NCBI GenBank assembly: GCA_937930845.1
Contig: CALHBJ010000011.1
Coordinates: 243,267 to 307,266 of the forward strand
Length of the DNA stretch: 64,000 nt
Origin: an uncultured Rhizobiaceae group bacterium
Lineage (GTDB): Bacteria > Pseudomonadota > Alphaproteobacteria > Rhizobiales > Rhizobiaceae
Direction: 5' to 3'
In this document: positions 34,722 to 44,029 of the stretch, one piece after another
Layout of the letters: the number at the start of each line of letters is the position of its first letter
Position numbering within the stretch: position 1 is the stretch's first letter
Position numbers and translations under genes: made by a program
Notes under the pieces: generated by a model
What the model saw: only the letters and a program-made list of their open reading frames with translations
What the model was told of the DNA's origin: nothing
Databases searched by the model: none

Positions 34722-35798
34722 TCAGGCCGCTGCAAATACGTAAACCTGGTTGGGATCAATCGACAGCGTAACCGGCTGATCGATATCAAGGCTCACCAAT
34801 TGGGAATCAACAACCGTCAATAATTGATCGCATACGGAAACCTTCAAATGGTTTTGCGCGCCGGTCGGTTCGATCAGATCAAGAGTGCCCGCCAACCGAT
34901 TCGCATGATCCCCGTCACCTTGTGCAGCGACACGTAAATGTTCTGGCCGCAGCCCCACCTGAATTGCAGCGTTGTTCGCAATCTCTCCAGCGCGTTCGTC
35001 TGTCACAGCCAGACGTGTTCCGTCTGTCAAAACAGCAAACCGGTCATCGCCCTCAAACAGCAACCTGCCGGGCAAGAAGTTCATGGCGGGTGAGCCAATA
35101 AAACCGGCAACAAATGCATTATTCGGTTCGCGATAGAGTTCGGTTGGCGACCCAATCTGCTGGATCCGGCCATCTTTCATAATCACGATACGGTCTGCCA
35201 ATGTCATGGCTTCGATTTGATCATGGGTAACGTAGACAGATGTGGTGCGCACCTTCTTGTGCAGGCGCTTGATTTCCTCACGCATCTGAACCCGCAATTT
35301 GGCGTCCAGGTTCGACAAGGGTTCATCAAACAAAAAGGCATCGGGATTACGCACCAAGGCGCGGCCCATGGCCACGCGCTGCCTTTGGCCACCCGATAGT
35401 TGCGATGGTTTGCGTTTCAACAATTCTGTCAAATCGAGTGTCTGCGCCGCCTCCTCAACACGGCTGGCAATCTCCGCTTTGGACAGGCCGGAAATGCGCA
35501 AATTGAAGCCGATATTTTCTTCAACCGTCATGTGCGGATACAGCGCGTAGGATTGAAAAACCATCGCCACATTGCGTTCACGCGGCGATAATTCGCTCAC
35601 ATCATCGCCATCCATCACGACAAGGCCGTCGCTGGCATCGTCCAGCCCCGCGATGATGCGCAACAAAGTGGATTTCCCACAACCGGATGGGCCGACCAGT
35701 GCCAGGAATTCACCCTCCTTAACGGTCAGATCCAGATTGTGCAGAACTTTGACCTGTCCAAAGGTCTTGCTCAAATTGACGAGTTCCAAAGAAGCCAT
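34722..35798 (-). CDS. ABC transporter ATP-binding protein, MsmK/UgpC type
   Basis: A complete 358-residue sugar-type ATPase with Walker A ([10 protein letters not shown], near residue 37), signature [15 protein letters not shown] near 135, Walker B/D-loop ([15 protein letters not shown]), H-loop (VYVTHDQ) and a C-terminal TOBE region ([15 protein letters not shown]). It is the last gene of the LacI-led beta-glucoside operon, three bases after the GH1 gene, and energises the permeases at 37190-39087. No terminator was recognised directly downstream. The 251 bases to dctP hold its promoter region and nothing else I can identify. Confidence 0.94.
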   Translation of the reverse strand: MASLELVNLSKTFGQVKVLHNLDLTVKEGEFLALVGPSGCGKSTLLRIIAGLDDASDGLVVMDGDDVSELSPRERNVAMVFQSYALYPHMTVEENIGFNLRISGLSKAEIASRVEEAAQTLDLTELLKRKPSQLSGGQRQRVAMGRALVRNPDAFLFDEPLSNLDAKLRVQMREEIKRLHKKVRTTSVYVTHDQIEAMTLADRIVIMKDGRIQQIGSPTELYREPNNAFVAGFIGSPAMNFLPGRLLFEGDDRFAVLTDGTRLAVTDERAGEIANNAAIQVGLRPEHLRVAAQGDGDHANRLAGTLDLIEPTGAQNHLKVSVCDQLLTVVDSQLVSLDIDQPVTLSIDPNQVYVFAAA

Positions 35799-35801
35799 GA
35801 C

Positions 35802-37187
35802 TTATTCCGCCGCCGCAATCTGCGCCGCACCCCGGTGGGCTCGCGACACTTCCCCATACCACTGCCCGCTTTTTTTAACGGTGCGTATCTGGGTCTCATA
35901 GTCCACATGAACAATGCCAAAGCGCATCTTGTAGCCTTCTGCCCACTCGTAATTATCCATCAAACTCCAAGCAAAATAACCGCGCATGGGGATCCCAGCC
36001 TCCATGGCATCTGCCAATACGTTGAGATGTTCGTCGAGATAGTCGAGGCGGGGCTGGTCATCGACACTGCCATCTTCACCGACTTCCATATTGTAGCAGG
36101 CACCATTCTCGGTGATGTAACAGGGGGGCAGTTTATCGTAGCGGTCATAAACCTGATGCAGCAGGTGGGACATGCCCTGTGCCTTGATTTCCCAGCCAAT
36201 ATCCGTGCGCACATTTGAATTGGTAGACGGCACACTTTTCGTGGCAGGGAACACTGCATCGCGGGATGCATCATGTTTTACGGTAGCCGGGAAATAATAG
36301 TTGAAACCCCACCAGTCGAGCGGTTGATTGACGATCGCCAGATCGCCCTCCTCCACCTTCAGCTTATCGCCAAGCGCCCCCAGGAAATCATCATCATAAG
36401 CGCCATCAAAAATCGGACCAAAGAACACGCCATTGTTGAATTGGAAAGCCCTTTCGGCCGCCGCAATATCCTCTTCGCTGTCGCTGCCAGCATAGATCGA
36501 CACGGCATTCAACACGATGCCCATGGGAATATCACTACGCTCTGCGCGTGCCGCCTGGACACTCAGGCCATGGGCAAGATTGGTGACATGAACCGTAGCC
36601 AAAGCCGCATCGAGCGATTTTTCACCCGGCGCATGTTTGCCGATGAAATGTCCAAGATAAGTTGAACACCACGGTTCGTTGAACGTCGCCAGCGCATCGA
36701 TACGGTCACCCAACCGGGCCACCACAGCGCTTGTATATTCGGCGAATGCCTGGGCGGTATCGCGATCTGTCCAGCCGCCATAACCTTGTAAAGCCAGTGG
36801 CAGATCCCAGTGATACAGGGTGGGGAAAACCTTGATGCCCCGCGCCACCAAACCATCCACCAAACGGTCGTAAAAATCGAGGCCTTCGCCATTGATCGCA
36901 CCCCGCCCATCGGGAATAACCCGTGGCCAGGCAATGGAAAACCGATAGGCGTCGACACCCAGTTCTGCGATCAGATCCAGGTCACTTTCCCAGCGGTGAT
37001 AATGATCACACGCCACATCCCCCGTATGGCCGTCAAAGACCCGCCCGGGCATATGGGAAAACGCATCCCAAATTGAAGGCTTGCGCCCACCTTCGCGCAC
37101 TGCCCCCTCAATTTGATAGGAAGCGGTGGCCACACCAAACTGAAATTCATCAGGAAAACGGGCGGCGAGATCAGCAGGTAAAGTCAT
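35802..37187 (-). CDS. GH1 beta-glucosidase, cytoplasmic
   Basis: A 461-residue glycoside hydrolase family 1 enzyme. The acid/base is E171 in TFNEP (168-172) and the nucleophile is E360 in ITENG (358-362). The N-terminal FPDEFQFGVATASYQIEGA, the DWWGFNYY loop and the aglycone-site MDNYEWAEGY are typical. There is no signal peptide, so it cleaves imported cellobiose or other beta-glucosides in the cytoplasm. ATG 37187 lies two bases after the permease stop. A long frame reaching 37748 is only overlap with the permease gene. Placement within the ABC operon supports hydrolysis after uptake. Confidence 0.95.
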   Translation of the reverse strand: MTLPADLAARFPDEFQFGVATASYQIEGAVREGGRKPSIWDAFSHMPGRVFDGHTGDVACDHYHRWESDLDLIAELGVDAYRFSIAWPRVIPDGRGAINGEGLDFYDRLVDGLVARGIKVFPTLYHWDLPLALQGYGGWTDRDTAQAFAEYTSAVVARLGDRIDALATFNEPWCSTYLGHFIGKHAPGEKSLDAALATVHVTNLAHGLSVQAARAERSDIPMGIVLNAVSIYAGSDSEEDIAAAERAFQFNNGVFFGPIFDGAYDDDFLGALGDKLKVEEGDLAIVNQPLDWWGFNYYFPATVKHDASRDAVFPATKSVPSTNSNVRTDIGWEIKAQGMSHLLHQVYDRYDKLPPCYITENGACYNMEVGEDGSVDDQPRLDYLDEHLNVLADAMEAGIPMRGYFAWSLMDNYEWAEGYKMRFGIVHVDYETQIRTVKKSGQWYGEVSRAHRGAAQIAAAE

Positions 37188-37189
37188 GT

Positions 37190-38035
37190 CTATCCCTTTA
37201 CGGCACCGGCGGTCAGGCCCGCCATCATCTGTTTGGAGAAAAATACGAAAGCAAGAAGCAGCGGAACCATGGACAGGAATGTGCCAAGCATCACCGCACC
37301 CCAGGGGCTGTTGGCGAGTGACTGAACCGACCGCAGAGCCAATGTCAGAACATATTTGTCGGGGCTGGAAATAACGATCAGCGGCGCAAGAAAATTGTTC
37401 CACAGGCCAATGAACATCACGATGGCAAGCGTCGCCAGCGCTGGCTTGATCAGCGGCAGAACAACCGACCAGTAAATGCGTAACTCCGACGCGCCATCCA
37501 CCTTGGCCGCGTCCAGCAGGTCGCGGGTGATCGAAGTGACCATATATTGGCGAATGAGAAAGATGCCGAACGCATTTGCCACGCCGGGAAACCACAGGGC
37601 AAAATGAGTGTCGAGAATGCCCAGAAACTTCACAGTCAAAAAGAACGGAATCAATGTCAGCACCGGCGGCACCATCATGGACGCCACCATGATGCCAAAA
37701 ATGATATTCTTGCCGCGAAAATCGAAGGCAAAAAATCCATACGCACACATGGAACAGAACAACACTGCCCCCAGCGTTCCAAGAACGGACACGAATAGGG
37801 AATTTCCAAGCACCGTCCAGAACGGCATGATCTCCAGCAGCTTGGCGTAGTTTTCCATAAGCCGGTCACCCACATAGAAGGGCGGCGGCGAGGAGAATAT
37901 ATCGGAGCGCGAATGGGTGCCCATCAGCGCCACCCAGACAAATGGGAAGATTGTGACCAAGACGCCAAAAATCAAAATGGCCTGAACCACCCAATTGGAA
38001 GATTTCTTAAAGGCTGAAGTTGCTGTCTTTGCCAT
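37190..38035 (-). CDS. ABC transporter permease, MalG type (beta-glucoside operon)
   Basis: A 281-residue inner-membrane permease with six helices and the EAA loop (DAAKVDGASELRIYWSVVLP) near residue 195. It ends MAGLTAGAVKG like other MalG-type subunits. ATG 38035 shares a base with the stop of the upstream permease (TGATG overlap). The longer frame to 38152 overlaps that gene and is rejected. It pairs with the MalF-type subunit at 38035-39087. Confidence 0.93.
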   Translation of the reverse strand: MAKTATSAFKKSSNWVVQAILIFGVLVTIFPFVWVALMGTHSRSDIFSSPPPFYVGDRLMENYAKLLEIMPFWTVLGNSLFVSVLGTLGAVLFCSMCAYGFFAFDFRGKNIIFGIMVASMMVPPVLTLIPFFLTVKFLGILDTHFALWFPGVANAFGIFLIRQYMVTSITRDLLDAAKVDGASELRIYWSVVLPLIKPALATLAIVMFIGLWNNFLAPLIVISSPDKYVLTLALRSVQSLANSPWGAVMLGTFLSMVPLLLAFVFFSKQMMAGLTAGAVKG

Positions 38036-39087
38036 CAGCGATTGCCCTCCAGACCTTTGCGCCCGTTGAAGTAGAAATGCAGCGAAGTGACGATGGCAAT
38101 GAACAAGAAGAGCATCCAGGAGATCGCGGCCGCTGCCCCCATCTCCAGCCATTCCCAGCCCACAAGATAGAGATAGTAGGAAGCCGTGAGCCCCGATTGA
38201 GACACACCTCCGCTATTGCCGGCAGTCAGCACATAAGGCTCTTCGAACAATTGCAGATTGCCGATGATTGTCAGGGTGAGCGCGAAGAAAACGAACGGGC
38301 GGATCATCGGCAATGCCACATGCCAGAATTGCTGCCAGCCATTGCATCCATCCACCTTCGCCGCATCGTAGAGTTCCTTGGAAACGGTCAAAAAGCCCGC
38401 AGAATAGATGACGATGTTAAAGCCGGTATATTTCCACACCACCACGAAGGCGATGGCAGGCTTGATCAGACTGGAACTGCCCAGCCAGCGGAGCGGCATG
38501 ACATCGTGCACCCAGGCGAACATCCAGCCAATCAATGGTGCATCGGCGGCCAGCAAGAGCCACTGATTCAAAATGCCCGATTGGGTGGAATAGATGGAAT
38601 AGAATATCAGGGAAACGGCAATGGTCGACGTGATGAAGGGAATGAACATTGTCGCCGTGTAAATATGGCGCAGCCCCGATTTGAGCGCCATGACCAATAA
38701 GTAAGCTATGGGAATGGCAATCAGATGCTGGGGCACACCAGAGGCAACTGCCAGCCAGACCGTGTTGTAGAGCGATTTCCACAGCCACGGATCGTCATAG
38801 GCAGAAATATAATTCTCAAAGCCCACAAATTTCATGCCCGAAAGGCCCGAGACCGGGTTCCATTCCTGAAATGACAGGAAGATCGAAAACCCCAGCGGGA
38901 AGGCCGTGAACAGGCCAAATAAGATCAGATAGGGGCTGATGAACAGCCAGGGCATCAGCGCCTTGCGGCGTTTTCTGGAAATCAGTTTGCTGGACGATTT
39001 GCGCACGGGATAGTCGGCAGGCGTACCGTCGCCAAAAATCCACACGCCCTTGGCATCGGTTTTATCTGGCGGTGAATAATTCGGCAT
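38035..39087 (-). CDS. ABC transporter permease, MalF type (beta-glucoside operon)
   Basis: A 350-residue inner-membrane permease. A cytosolic N-terminus of about 45 residues rich in Lys/Arg (KSSSKLISRKRRK) precedes six helices. The EAA loop (YDAAKVDGCNGWQQFWHVALP) is near residue 245. An in-frame TTG at 39102 could also start translation; neither start has a strong ribosome site. It is separated from the binding-protein gene by a spacer with two strong hairpins. Confidence 0.92.
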   Translation of the reverse strand: MPNYSPPDKTDAKGVWIFGDGTPADYPVRKSSSKLISRKRRKALMPWLFISPYLILFGLFTAFPLGFSIFLSFQEWNPVSGLSGMKFVGFENYISAYDDPWLWKSLYNTVWLAVASGVPQHLIAIPIAYLLVMALKSGLRHIYTATMFIPFITSTIAVSLIFYSIYSTQSGILNQWLLLAADAPLIGWMFAWVHDVMPLRWLGSSSLIKPAIAFVVVWKYTGFNIVIYSAGFLTVSKELYDAAKVDGCNGWQQFWHVALPMIRPFVFFALTLTIIGNLQLFEEPYVLTAGNSGGVSQSGLTASYYLYLVGWEWLEMGAAAAISWMLFLFIAIVTSLHFYFNGRKGLEGNR

Positions 39088-39152
39088 GTCTATTCGGTCC
39101 AAACGAAAACGGTGTGAATTGATAATTGCGGCAAAAAATCAGGAAGTGAGAC

Positions 39153-39210
39153 GGTGGCCGGACGGACTCGCCCCTGCCCGGCCACCAGCCCGCCCGGCAG
39201 AACCGGGCGG
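39153..39210 (-). repeat. Two intercistronic hairpins between binding-protein and permease genes
   Basis: GGTGGCCGG (39153-39161) pairs with CCGGCCACC (39178-39186). CCGCCCGG (39190-39197) pairs with CCGGGCGG (39203-39210) around a five-base loop. Both stems are perfect and GC-only to GC-rich. No U-run follows. Their place, between a binding-protein gene and its permease, repeats the arrangement at 2819-2878. Confidence 0.8.
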
Positions 39211-39237
39211 ACTATTTACAGTATTAAGCAGCAATGC

Positions 39238-40473
39238 TCATTTAACCCGGCGCTTGATCAGACGCTCAGCATCTTTAAGCGCGGCCATAATGTCTTTGCC
39301 GTCGTTGAGAACCTCCAGAAGCGCTCCGCGAAAGACCACATCCTCGGCAATCAAATCACCTTTCTTTGGTGCAACCGCAGGAACTTTCTCCGCAACTTGC
39401 GCAAAAAGCTGGCGCGCTTTCTGACCTGCCAAAAATTCAATTGGCTCATCAAATGCAGCGTCAGAATAGGTTGCCTTAAGCACGGGGAATGACCCGATAT
39501 TTTTCAACCCGGCGATTTGCGCTTCTGATGTTGAGGTCAGAAATTTGATAAATTCCCAGGCCTCTTTTTTATTTTTGGCCTGTTTGGGAATGGCCAAAAA
39601 CGACCCGCCCCAGGATCCAAAAATCCCATCAGGCAGGTTGGACGCGCCCCACTTGCCCTTGGTGTCTGGTGCCATCCAGTTCTGCAAATGCCCCAGCAGC
39701 CAAGCGCCGGAAAGCTGCGTGGCAACCGTGCCCTGCTTAAATCCGTCATACCATTCATTGGTCCAGGCACCGATCTGCCCATCAAGCCCCTCGTCACGAA
39801 TGCGCTTGGCAACGTCAAAGGCATCCACGAAACGCTGTGATGTGATCAGCGAATTACCATCATTATCGAAGAAATAGCCTTCACCCGGTTTCACCGTTGT
39901 CAAAATGATGGCCTTGGCGACGTCGGCCGCATCAGCAATCAAGAACACTTTCTTGGCCTTCAGCTTTTTGCCGTACTCGATATAGCTGTCCCAATCCTTG
40001 ATGACACCATCAATTTCGCCACCAACGGAATCCAGAATGTCGCGGCGATAATACATCACACCCGGTCCGATATCGATTGGAACGCCGTATTGATTGCCGT
40101 CTGAACCCTTGCCCTGGTTCCACGCATAGCCAACAAATTCACCGCTCATGGCATCAGCGCCATATGCACTTCCCGACAGGTTTTCAAAACCGCCCGCATT
40201 AATGAAAGAGCCGATGAAGCCCACATCCACAATCACCACATCACCTGCACCGGAACCGGTGGCCAGGTTGGTTGTCAGCTTCTTGTGATGGTCACCATGA
40301 TTGTTCATCTGGTAGGTGATTTTGATGTCAGGGTTTTTCTCCGCAAATGACGGGATCAACTTGTCCAGGTGGGAATTGAAGTCTGGAAATCCATCCAGAC
40401 GTACATCCCCTGCCATTGCGCTGGACGCAATCATTGCCACGCTGGTGGCGGCGGCTAGCAAAATTTTCTTCAT
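39238..40473 (-). CDS. ABC transporter sugar-binding protein (beta-glucoside operon)
   Basis: A 411-residue periplasmic binding protein of the family 1 sugar clade. A signal peptide (residues 1-21, ending SSAMA) is followed by DVRLDGFPDFNSHLDKLIPSF. Other typical pieces are ATGSGAGDVVIVDVGFIG near residue 75 and GAWLLGHLQNWMAPDTKGKWG near 260. ATG 40473 has GGAGGA upstream; the longer frame to 40536 lacks support. It lies 28 bases after the LacI gene in the same direction. With GH1 in the operon and GH9 next door, the ligand is probably cellobiose or short beta-glucan oligomers. Confidence 0.92.
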   Translation of the reverse strand: MKKILLAAATSVAMIASSAMAGDVRLDGFPDFNSHLDKLIPSFAEKNPDIKITYQMNNHGDHHKKLTTNLATGSGAGDVVIVDVGFIGSFINAGGFENLSGSAYGADAMSGEFVGYAWNQGKGSDGNQYGVPIDIGPGVMYYRRDILDSVGGEIDGVIKDWDSYIEYGKKLKAKKVFLIADAADVAKAIILTTVKPGEGYFFDNDGNSLITSQRFVDAFDVAKRIRDEGLDGQIGAWTNEWYDGFKQGTVATQLSGAWLLGHLQNWMAPDTKGKWGASNLPDGIFGSWGGSFLAIPKQAKNKKEAWEFIKFLTSTSEAQIAGLKNIGSFPVLKATYSDAAFDEPIEFLAGQKARQLFAQVAEKVPAVAPKKGDLIAEDVVFRGALLEVLNDGKDIMAALKDAERLIKRRVK

Positions 40474-40501
40474 TCTTTTTCCTCCACGCATTGAGCGCTG
40501 G

Positions 40502-41503
40502 TTAAGTGATAGGGGAAACCGAAGAGCGCTCGACAACTTCGGCTTCGAATACTTTTTTCAGTTCAAACGTTGGCATTCCCATCGCCCTGGCGTGGGCGAG
40601 CGTGCCCGCAGCCACCCCGATGGGGTTCAGCGGCTGGCGAATAGTGGTCAGTTTTGGGAAAATATATCTGGCGATATCCACATCATCGAAGCCAAGAACA
40701 GAAATGTCGCCAGGGACGCTGACATTGTTTTCGCGACAATATTCAAGCCCGCCAGCCGCCATTTCATCGTTGTGAAAAAACACAGCCGAAAGCGAACGCC
40801 CGCTGTCGAGAACCCGCTTCATGGCATCATGACCACCGCGATAGGTGAAGTCGGATTCAAGGGTCAGACAATCTTCGGCATCCAATCCAAGCCCGTTGAA
40901 ATGAGCACGGAAACCCTCCTCCCGGTCGGCAACCTCATAAAAGGTTTTGGGGCCCGTTACGATTGCGATGTCCCGGTGGCCTTTTTCAACCAGATATTGG
41001 GCCGCGATTTCGCCACCGCGCACATTGTCGAGATAGACGCATTGCTGTTCGTACCCGCGCACCAGGCGGTTCATCAGCACCAGATTTGGGTTTCGCACCA
41101 TCAGATTGCTGAGTTCTTCATCGCTGAGCAGGTCGGAGTGCAACACGATGGCATCGCACTGGCGCGACATGAGAGATTCCAGCGCGCTGCGTTCACCGTC
41201 GATTGTTTCCCGACTCGATTCAGCAATTGTCTTGAAATTGAGAGGGGCCAGAGCAGCCTCAACACCATCCAGCATGCGCCCATAATAGGCGGCTGAGAAA
41301 CGATTGATCACCACACCCACCGTTCGTGACGAGCGGCTTGCAAGGTCGCGGGCCACGATATTGGGCCGATAACCCAATTGCGCGATCACCTCATTGACCG
41401 CCTTGCGGGTTTTCTCATCAACAATGTCGGGATTGTTCAGGACACGGGAGACCGTGGCGGTGGAAACACCGGCACGTTTGGAAACATCCACCATAGTGAC
41501 CAT
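40502..41503 (-). CDS. LacI-family regulator of the beta-glucan locus
   Basis: A 333-residue LacI-family repressor. Residues 3-52 hold the helix-turn-helix (VDVSKRAGVSTATVSRVLNN) and hinge (GYRPNIVARDLASRSS). The effector domain follows (VGVVINRFSAAYYGRMLDG; ISVLGFDDVDIARYIFP). ATG 41503 has GGGAGGG at good spacing and is preferred to the frame at 41548. It is the first gene of the importer/GH1 operon and faces the divergent GH9 gene. Three matching operators lie between, so it likely represses both sides and itself until a beta-glucoside is present. Confidence 0.94.
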   Translation of the reverse strand: MVTMVDVSKRAGVSTATVSRVLNNPDIVDEKTRKAVNEVIAQLGYRPNIVARDLASRSSRTVGVVINRFSAAYYGRMLDGVEAALAPLNFKTIAESSRETIDGERSALESLMSRQCDAIVLHSDLLSDEELSNLMVRNPNLVLMNRLVRGYEQQCVYLDNVRGGEIAAQYLVEKGHRDIAIVTGPKTFYEVADREEGFRAHFNGLGLDAEDCLTLESDFTYRGGHDAMKRVLDSGRSLSAVFFHNDEMAAGGLEYCRENNVSVPGDISVLGFDDVDIARYIFPKLTTIRQPLNPIGVAAGTLAHARAMGMPTFELKKVFEAEVVERSSVSPIT

Positions 41504-41568
41504 GAAACTTTCCCTCCCAGGAGTTTCGAGCAATGTCACACGCCTCAAAAACGGGATAAAACCGACTA

Positions 41569-41582
41569 TGAAAGCGCTTACA
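41569..41582. promoter_or_regulatory. LacI-type operator O1
   Basis: TGAAAGCGCTTACA matches the TGTAAGCGNTTACA pattern of its two neighbours at 12 of 13 defined positions and has the central CG typical of LacI-family sites. It lies 66 bp upstream of the LacI start at 41503. Confidence 0.75.
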
Positions 41583-41599
41583 ATTAGAGTATTGTCAGA

Positions 41600-41613
41600 T
41601 GTAAGCGATTACA
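41600..41613. promoter_or_regulatory. LacI-type operator O2
   Basis: TGTAAGCGATTACA is a palindrome with central CG, broken only at one position. It is 31 bp from O1 and 19 bp from O3, centre to centre, in the LacI/GH9 divergent promoter region. Confidence 0.85.
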
Positions 41614-41618
41614 TCAAG

Positions 41619-41632
41619 TGTAAGCGGTTACA
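41619..41632. promoter_or_regulatory. LacI-type operator O3
   Basis: TGTAAGCGGTTACA differs from O2 at one base. It is the copy nearest the GH9 gene, 130 bp before its start at 41762. Together the three sites suggest cooperative control of both divergent transcripts. Confidence 0.85.
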
Positions 41633-41761
41633 TTATCTGCCTAAGGATCATGTCTGTGGAAAAGGCCACATGGGTCAGACCAGCCGCATATAGCCACAAA
41701 GCTGGTGTTTCCAGCAAACGAGTGTCAGATTCCTGATACACCCTGCCGGAGCGTTTCGAAT

Positions 41762-44023
41762 ATGAACACGTCTGTATCTTGCAAACTCGGGGCCGCCCTG
41801 TTCGTCGCATCCCTTGCGCCCGTTCACGCCCAGACCACAAGCGCTACACCTGTCATCATTGAACTGGAAATCGCTAAAGCACCTAAGGACAAATGGGCCA
41901 AGAACCGCTTTGCCGCGTCCCTGCAAGGTAAAAGCCTGCGCTTGCAGGACAAGGGAAAGGGCGATTTTAATGATGCCTCTTTTTGGGAAATCTCCTTCGG
42001 TAAACCTTTACCTTACGGGCGCAAGATTTTTTCCTTTCAGATCACCATCGGCGATAAGCACAAGCCAATTTGGGGCACGTCCCTGCTTCAGCCGATTCTC
42101 AACGGCAAGGAAGCGGAGCCGGCCATTGGTGAAGACGGCAAGCCCACATTCAAGAAAATAGTGGCCGATGACGGAAAAGGGTTCATCCCAAGCCAGTCCG
42201 GCAAGGTCGAATTCGCCATGGCAACCGATGCGCGGACACTTGGATCCTTTGCATTCATGACCGCAGGCGCGCGCAATGGCGATTTTCAACTAAAGGATTT
42301 TCAAGTGAAGGTTTGGCCGCAAAAAGACGATACAATACGCAACCAACGGCCGAGAATGTCACGCCTGACGCATTTGCCAACGGACAATAAAACGCTGCTG
42401 ATTGAATTTCATGATGATGAAGGAACCAATTCACGGCAGGAAGTTGAAGTCACGGTGGAGGGACCGAAAGGTGCCAGAACCATGGCGATTGCCATTCCAT
42501 TGCACAAGAGCGCGGCATCCGCGTCCCGGGTCGGTGAGCTAGACCTGACGTCCCTTCAAACGCCGGGCACCTATTCGGTCAAAATCCCATCATTGGGACC
42601 ACAAACGAAACCTGCCACCATGAGTTTCGAGATTGCCGCCAAGCCTGATCTCACCCGTTTTCGCAACGATGCCTGGGGGGCGTTTTATTGGATCACCGAT
42701 ACCGAAACCGGCCCCTATCCCGGCACGCACCAGCAAGACAAGGCTGCCAAAATTTTTGCCGATGATACGAAAACCCAGGACGTGCGCGGCGGTTGGTTTG
42801 ATGCGGGCGATTACGGAAAATACAGCGTCAACGGTGCCTATGCCCTCACCCCCTTGCTGCTCACCGGGCTGCTGGCGCCCCAGGCTCTTGATCACAAGAT
42901 TGAACCGATTGCCGGACCGCAAACACAATTACCCAAAAATATGCCCGATTGGCTGCAACTGGCGACCGTCCAACTGGAATGGTTGCTGAAAATGCAGGCG
43001 TCCAATGGCGGCGTTTATCACAAGGCCACAACCCAAAAATGGCCCGCGTTGGACACACCGCCAGCAAAAGACACCGCAGTTAAATGGCTGATGCCCATCA
43101 GCTCCACCGCAACAGCCGACTTCGCTGGCGTCATGGCGCTGGCGGCAAAGCTTTTTGACCATCTGGACATGCCCAAACGGGCGGCCGATTTTCGCGACGC
43201 AGCCGAAAGAGCGCGACTTTGGCTTGCAGCCAATCCCGATCTCACCATGATCGAACAGCGCTACAATGGCGATGAATATGGTGGCCCCTATACGGATAAA
43301 GATGACAGCGACGAACGTTTCTTTGCCGATGCGGCTTGGGCGGCGCTGACCGGGGACGAAGCCACAATCAAACAAGTGTCCGCCCAATTGCCGCAACGCC
43401 GGGCAACACTGGATAAAAACAAGAACGATCTGTATTGGGGCGAAGTCGATTTGCTGGGCTTTTGGGCCTTGAAAACGGCTCAGGCCAAACTGCCCGAAGA
43501 AATGGCAAAAACCGTCAATGCCACCTTGCGCAGTGCCGCGCATAAATGGCGCATTACGCAAAAGCGATCTTCCTGGCGCATACCGCTGAGTGATGATGCC
43601 CAATTCACCTGGGGCTCCAACAGCATCATGGCCACCGTGGGCTGGCATTGGCTGCTATGGGCGAAACTGGACGGCGACACCACCTATGTTCCGCCGGCCA
43701 TGGACGCACTGCACTGGCTGTTTGGACGCAATCCGCTGGCCCAGAATTTCATCACCGGCAGCGGCACCAACAGCGCCGCCAACCCACATTTTCGTCCATC
43801 CGTTTCAGGGGCTATTGAATTGCCGCCTGGTCTGATTGTCGGGGGCCCTAATTCCGTTGACCTTGCCGGAGACCCGACCGCTGGCGGGCTGATCGGAAAA
43901 CCTCCCATGTTGATGTATGTGGACGATAAGGAAAGCTACGCAACCAATGAAGTCGCGATCAACTGGCAAGTGCCCTATGCTTTAATGATGAGCCTGCTCG
44001 TGGACGCCCGGTCAGAAAACTGA
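41762..44023 (+). CDS. Secreted GH9 glycoside hydrolase (endoglucanase/cellodextrinase type)
   Basis: A 753-residue exported enzyme. A signal peptide (residues 1-24, ending PVHAQ) is followed by about 300 residues of beta-rich sequence, including an Ig-like CelD_N-type domain (near 210-295), then the GH9 catalytic (alpha/alpha)6 domain. The catalytic Asp pair is in DAGDYGKY (D347, D350). The substrate motif is GSGTNSAANPHFRPS, and the acid is E730 in SYATNEVAINW. GH9 enzymes cleave beta-1,4 (and mixed) glucans with inversion. ATG 41762 follows the LacI operator cluster. It likely provides oligomers for the divergent ABC importer/GH1 operon. No carbohydrate-binding module was recognised, though the first 180 residues could be one. 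Confidence 0.93.
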   Translation: MNTSVSCKLGAALFVASLAPVHAQTTSATPVIIELEIAKAPKDKWAKNRFAASLQGKSLRLQDKGKGDFNDASFWEISFGKPLPYGRKIFSFQITIGDKHKPIWGTSLLQPILNGKEAEPAIGEDGKPTFKKIVADDGKGFIPSQSGKVEFAMATDARTLGSFAFMTAGARNGDFQLKDFQVKVWPQKDDTIRNQRPRMSRLTHLPTDNKTLLIEFHDDEGTNSRQEVEVTVEGPKGARTMAIAIPLHKSAASASRVGELDLTSLQTPGTYSVKIPSLGPQTKPATMSFEIAAKPDLTRFRNDAWGAFYWITDTETGPYPGTHQQDKAAKIFADDTKTQDVRGGWFDAGDYGKYSVNGAYALTPLLLTGLLAPQALDHKIEPIAGPQTQLPKNMPDWLQLATVQLEWLLKMQASNGGVYHKATTQKWPALDTPPAKDTAVKWLMPISSTATADFAGVMALAAKLFDHLDMPKRAADFRDAAERARLWLAANPDLTMIEQRYNGDEYGGPYTDKDDSDERFFADAAWAALTGDEATIKQVSAQLPQRRATLDKNKNDLYWGEVDLLGFWALKTAQAKLPEEMAKTVNATLRSAAHKWRITQKRSSWRIPLSDDAQFTWGSNSIMATVGWHWLLWAKLDGDTTYVPPAMDALHWLFGRNPLAQNFITGSGTNSAANPHFRPSVSGAIELPPGLIVGGPNSVDLAGDPTAGGLIGKPPMLMYVDDKESYATNEVAINWQVPYALMMSLLVDARSEN

Positions 44024-44029
44024 TCTCTG

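Noticed and set aside
35802..37748. Extended 648-codon version of the GH1 gene
   Set aside because: The first 187 codons overlap the upstream permease in another frame; the family start is at 37187.
40316..41296. 326-codon open frame on the plus strand across the LacI and binding-protein genes
   Set aside because: It is antisense to two conserved genes and spans their junction, which real genes would not.
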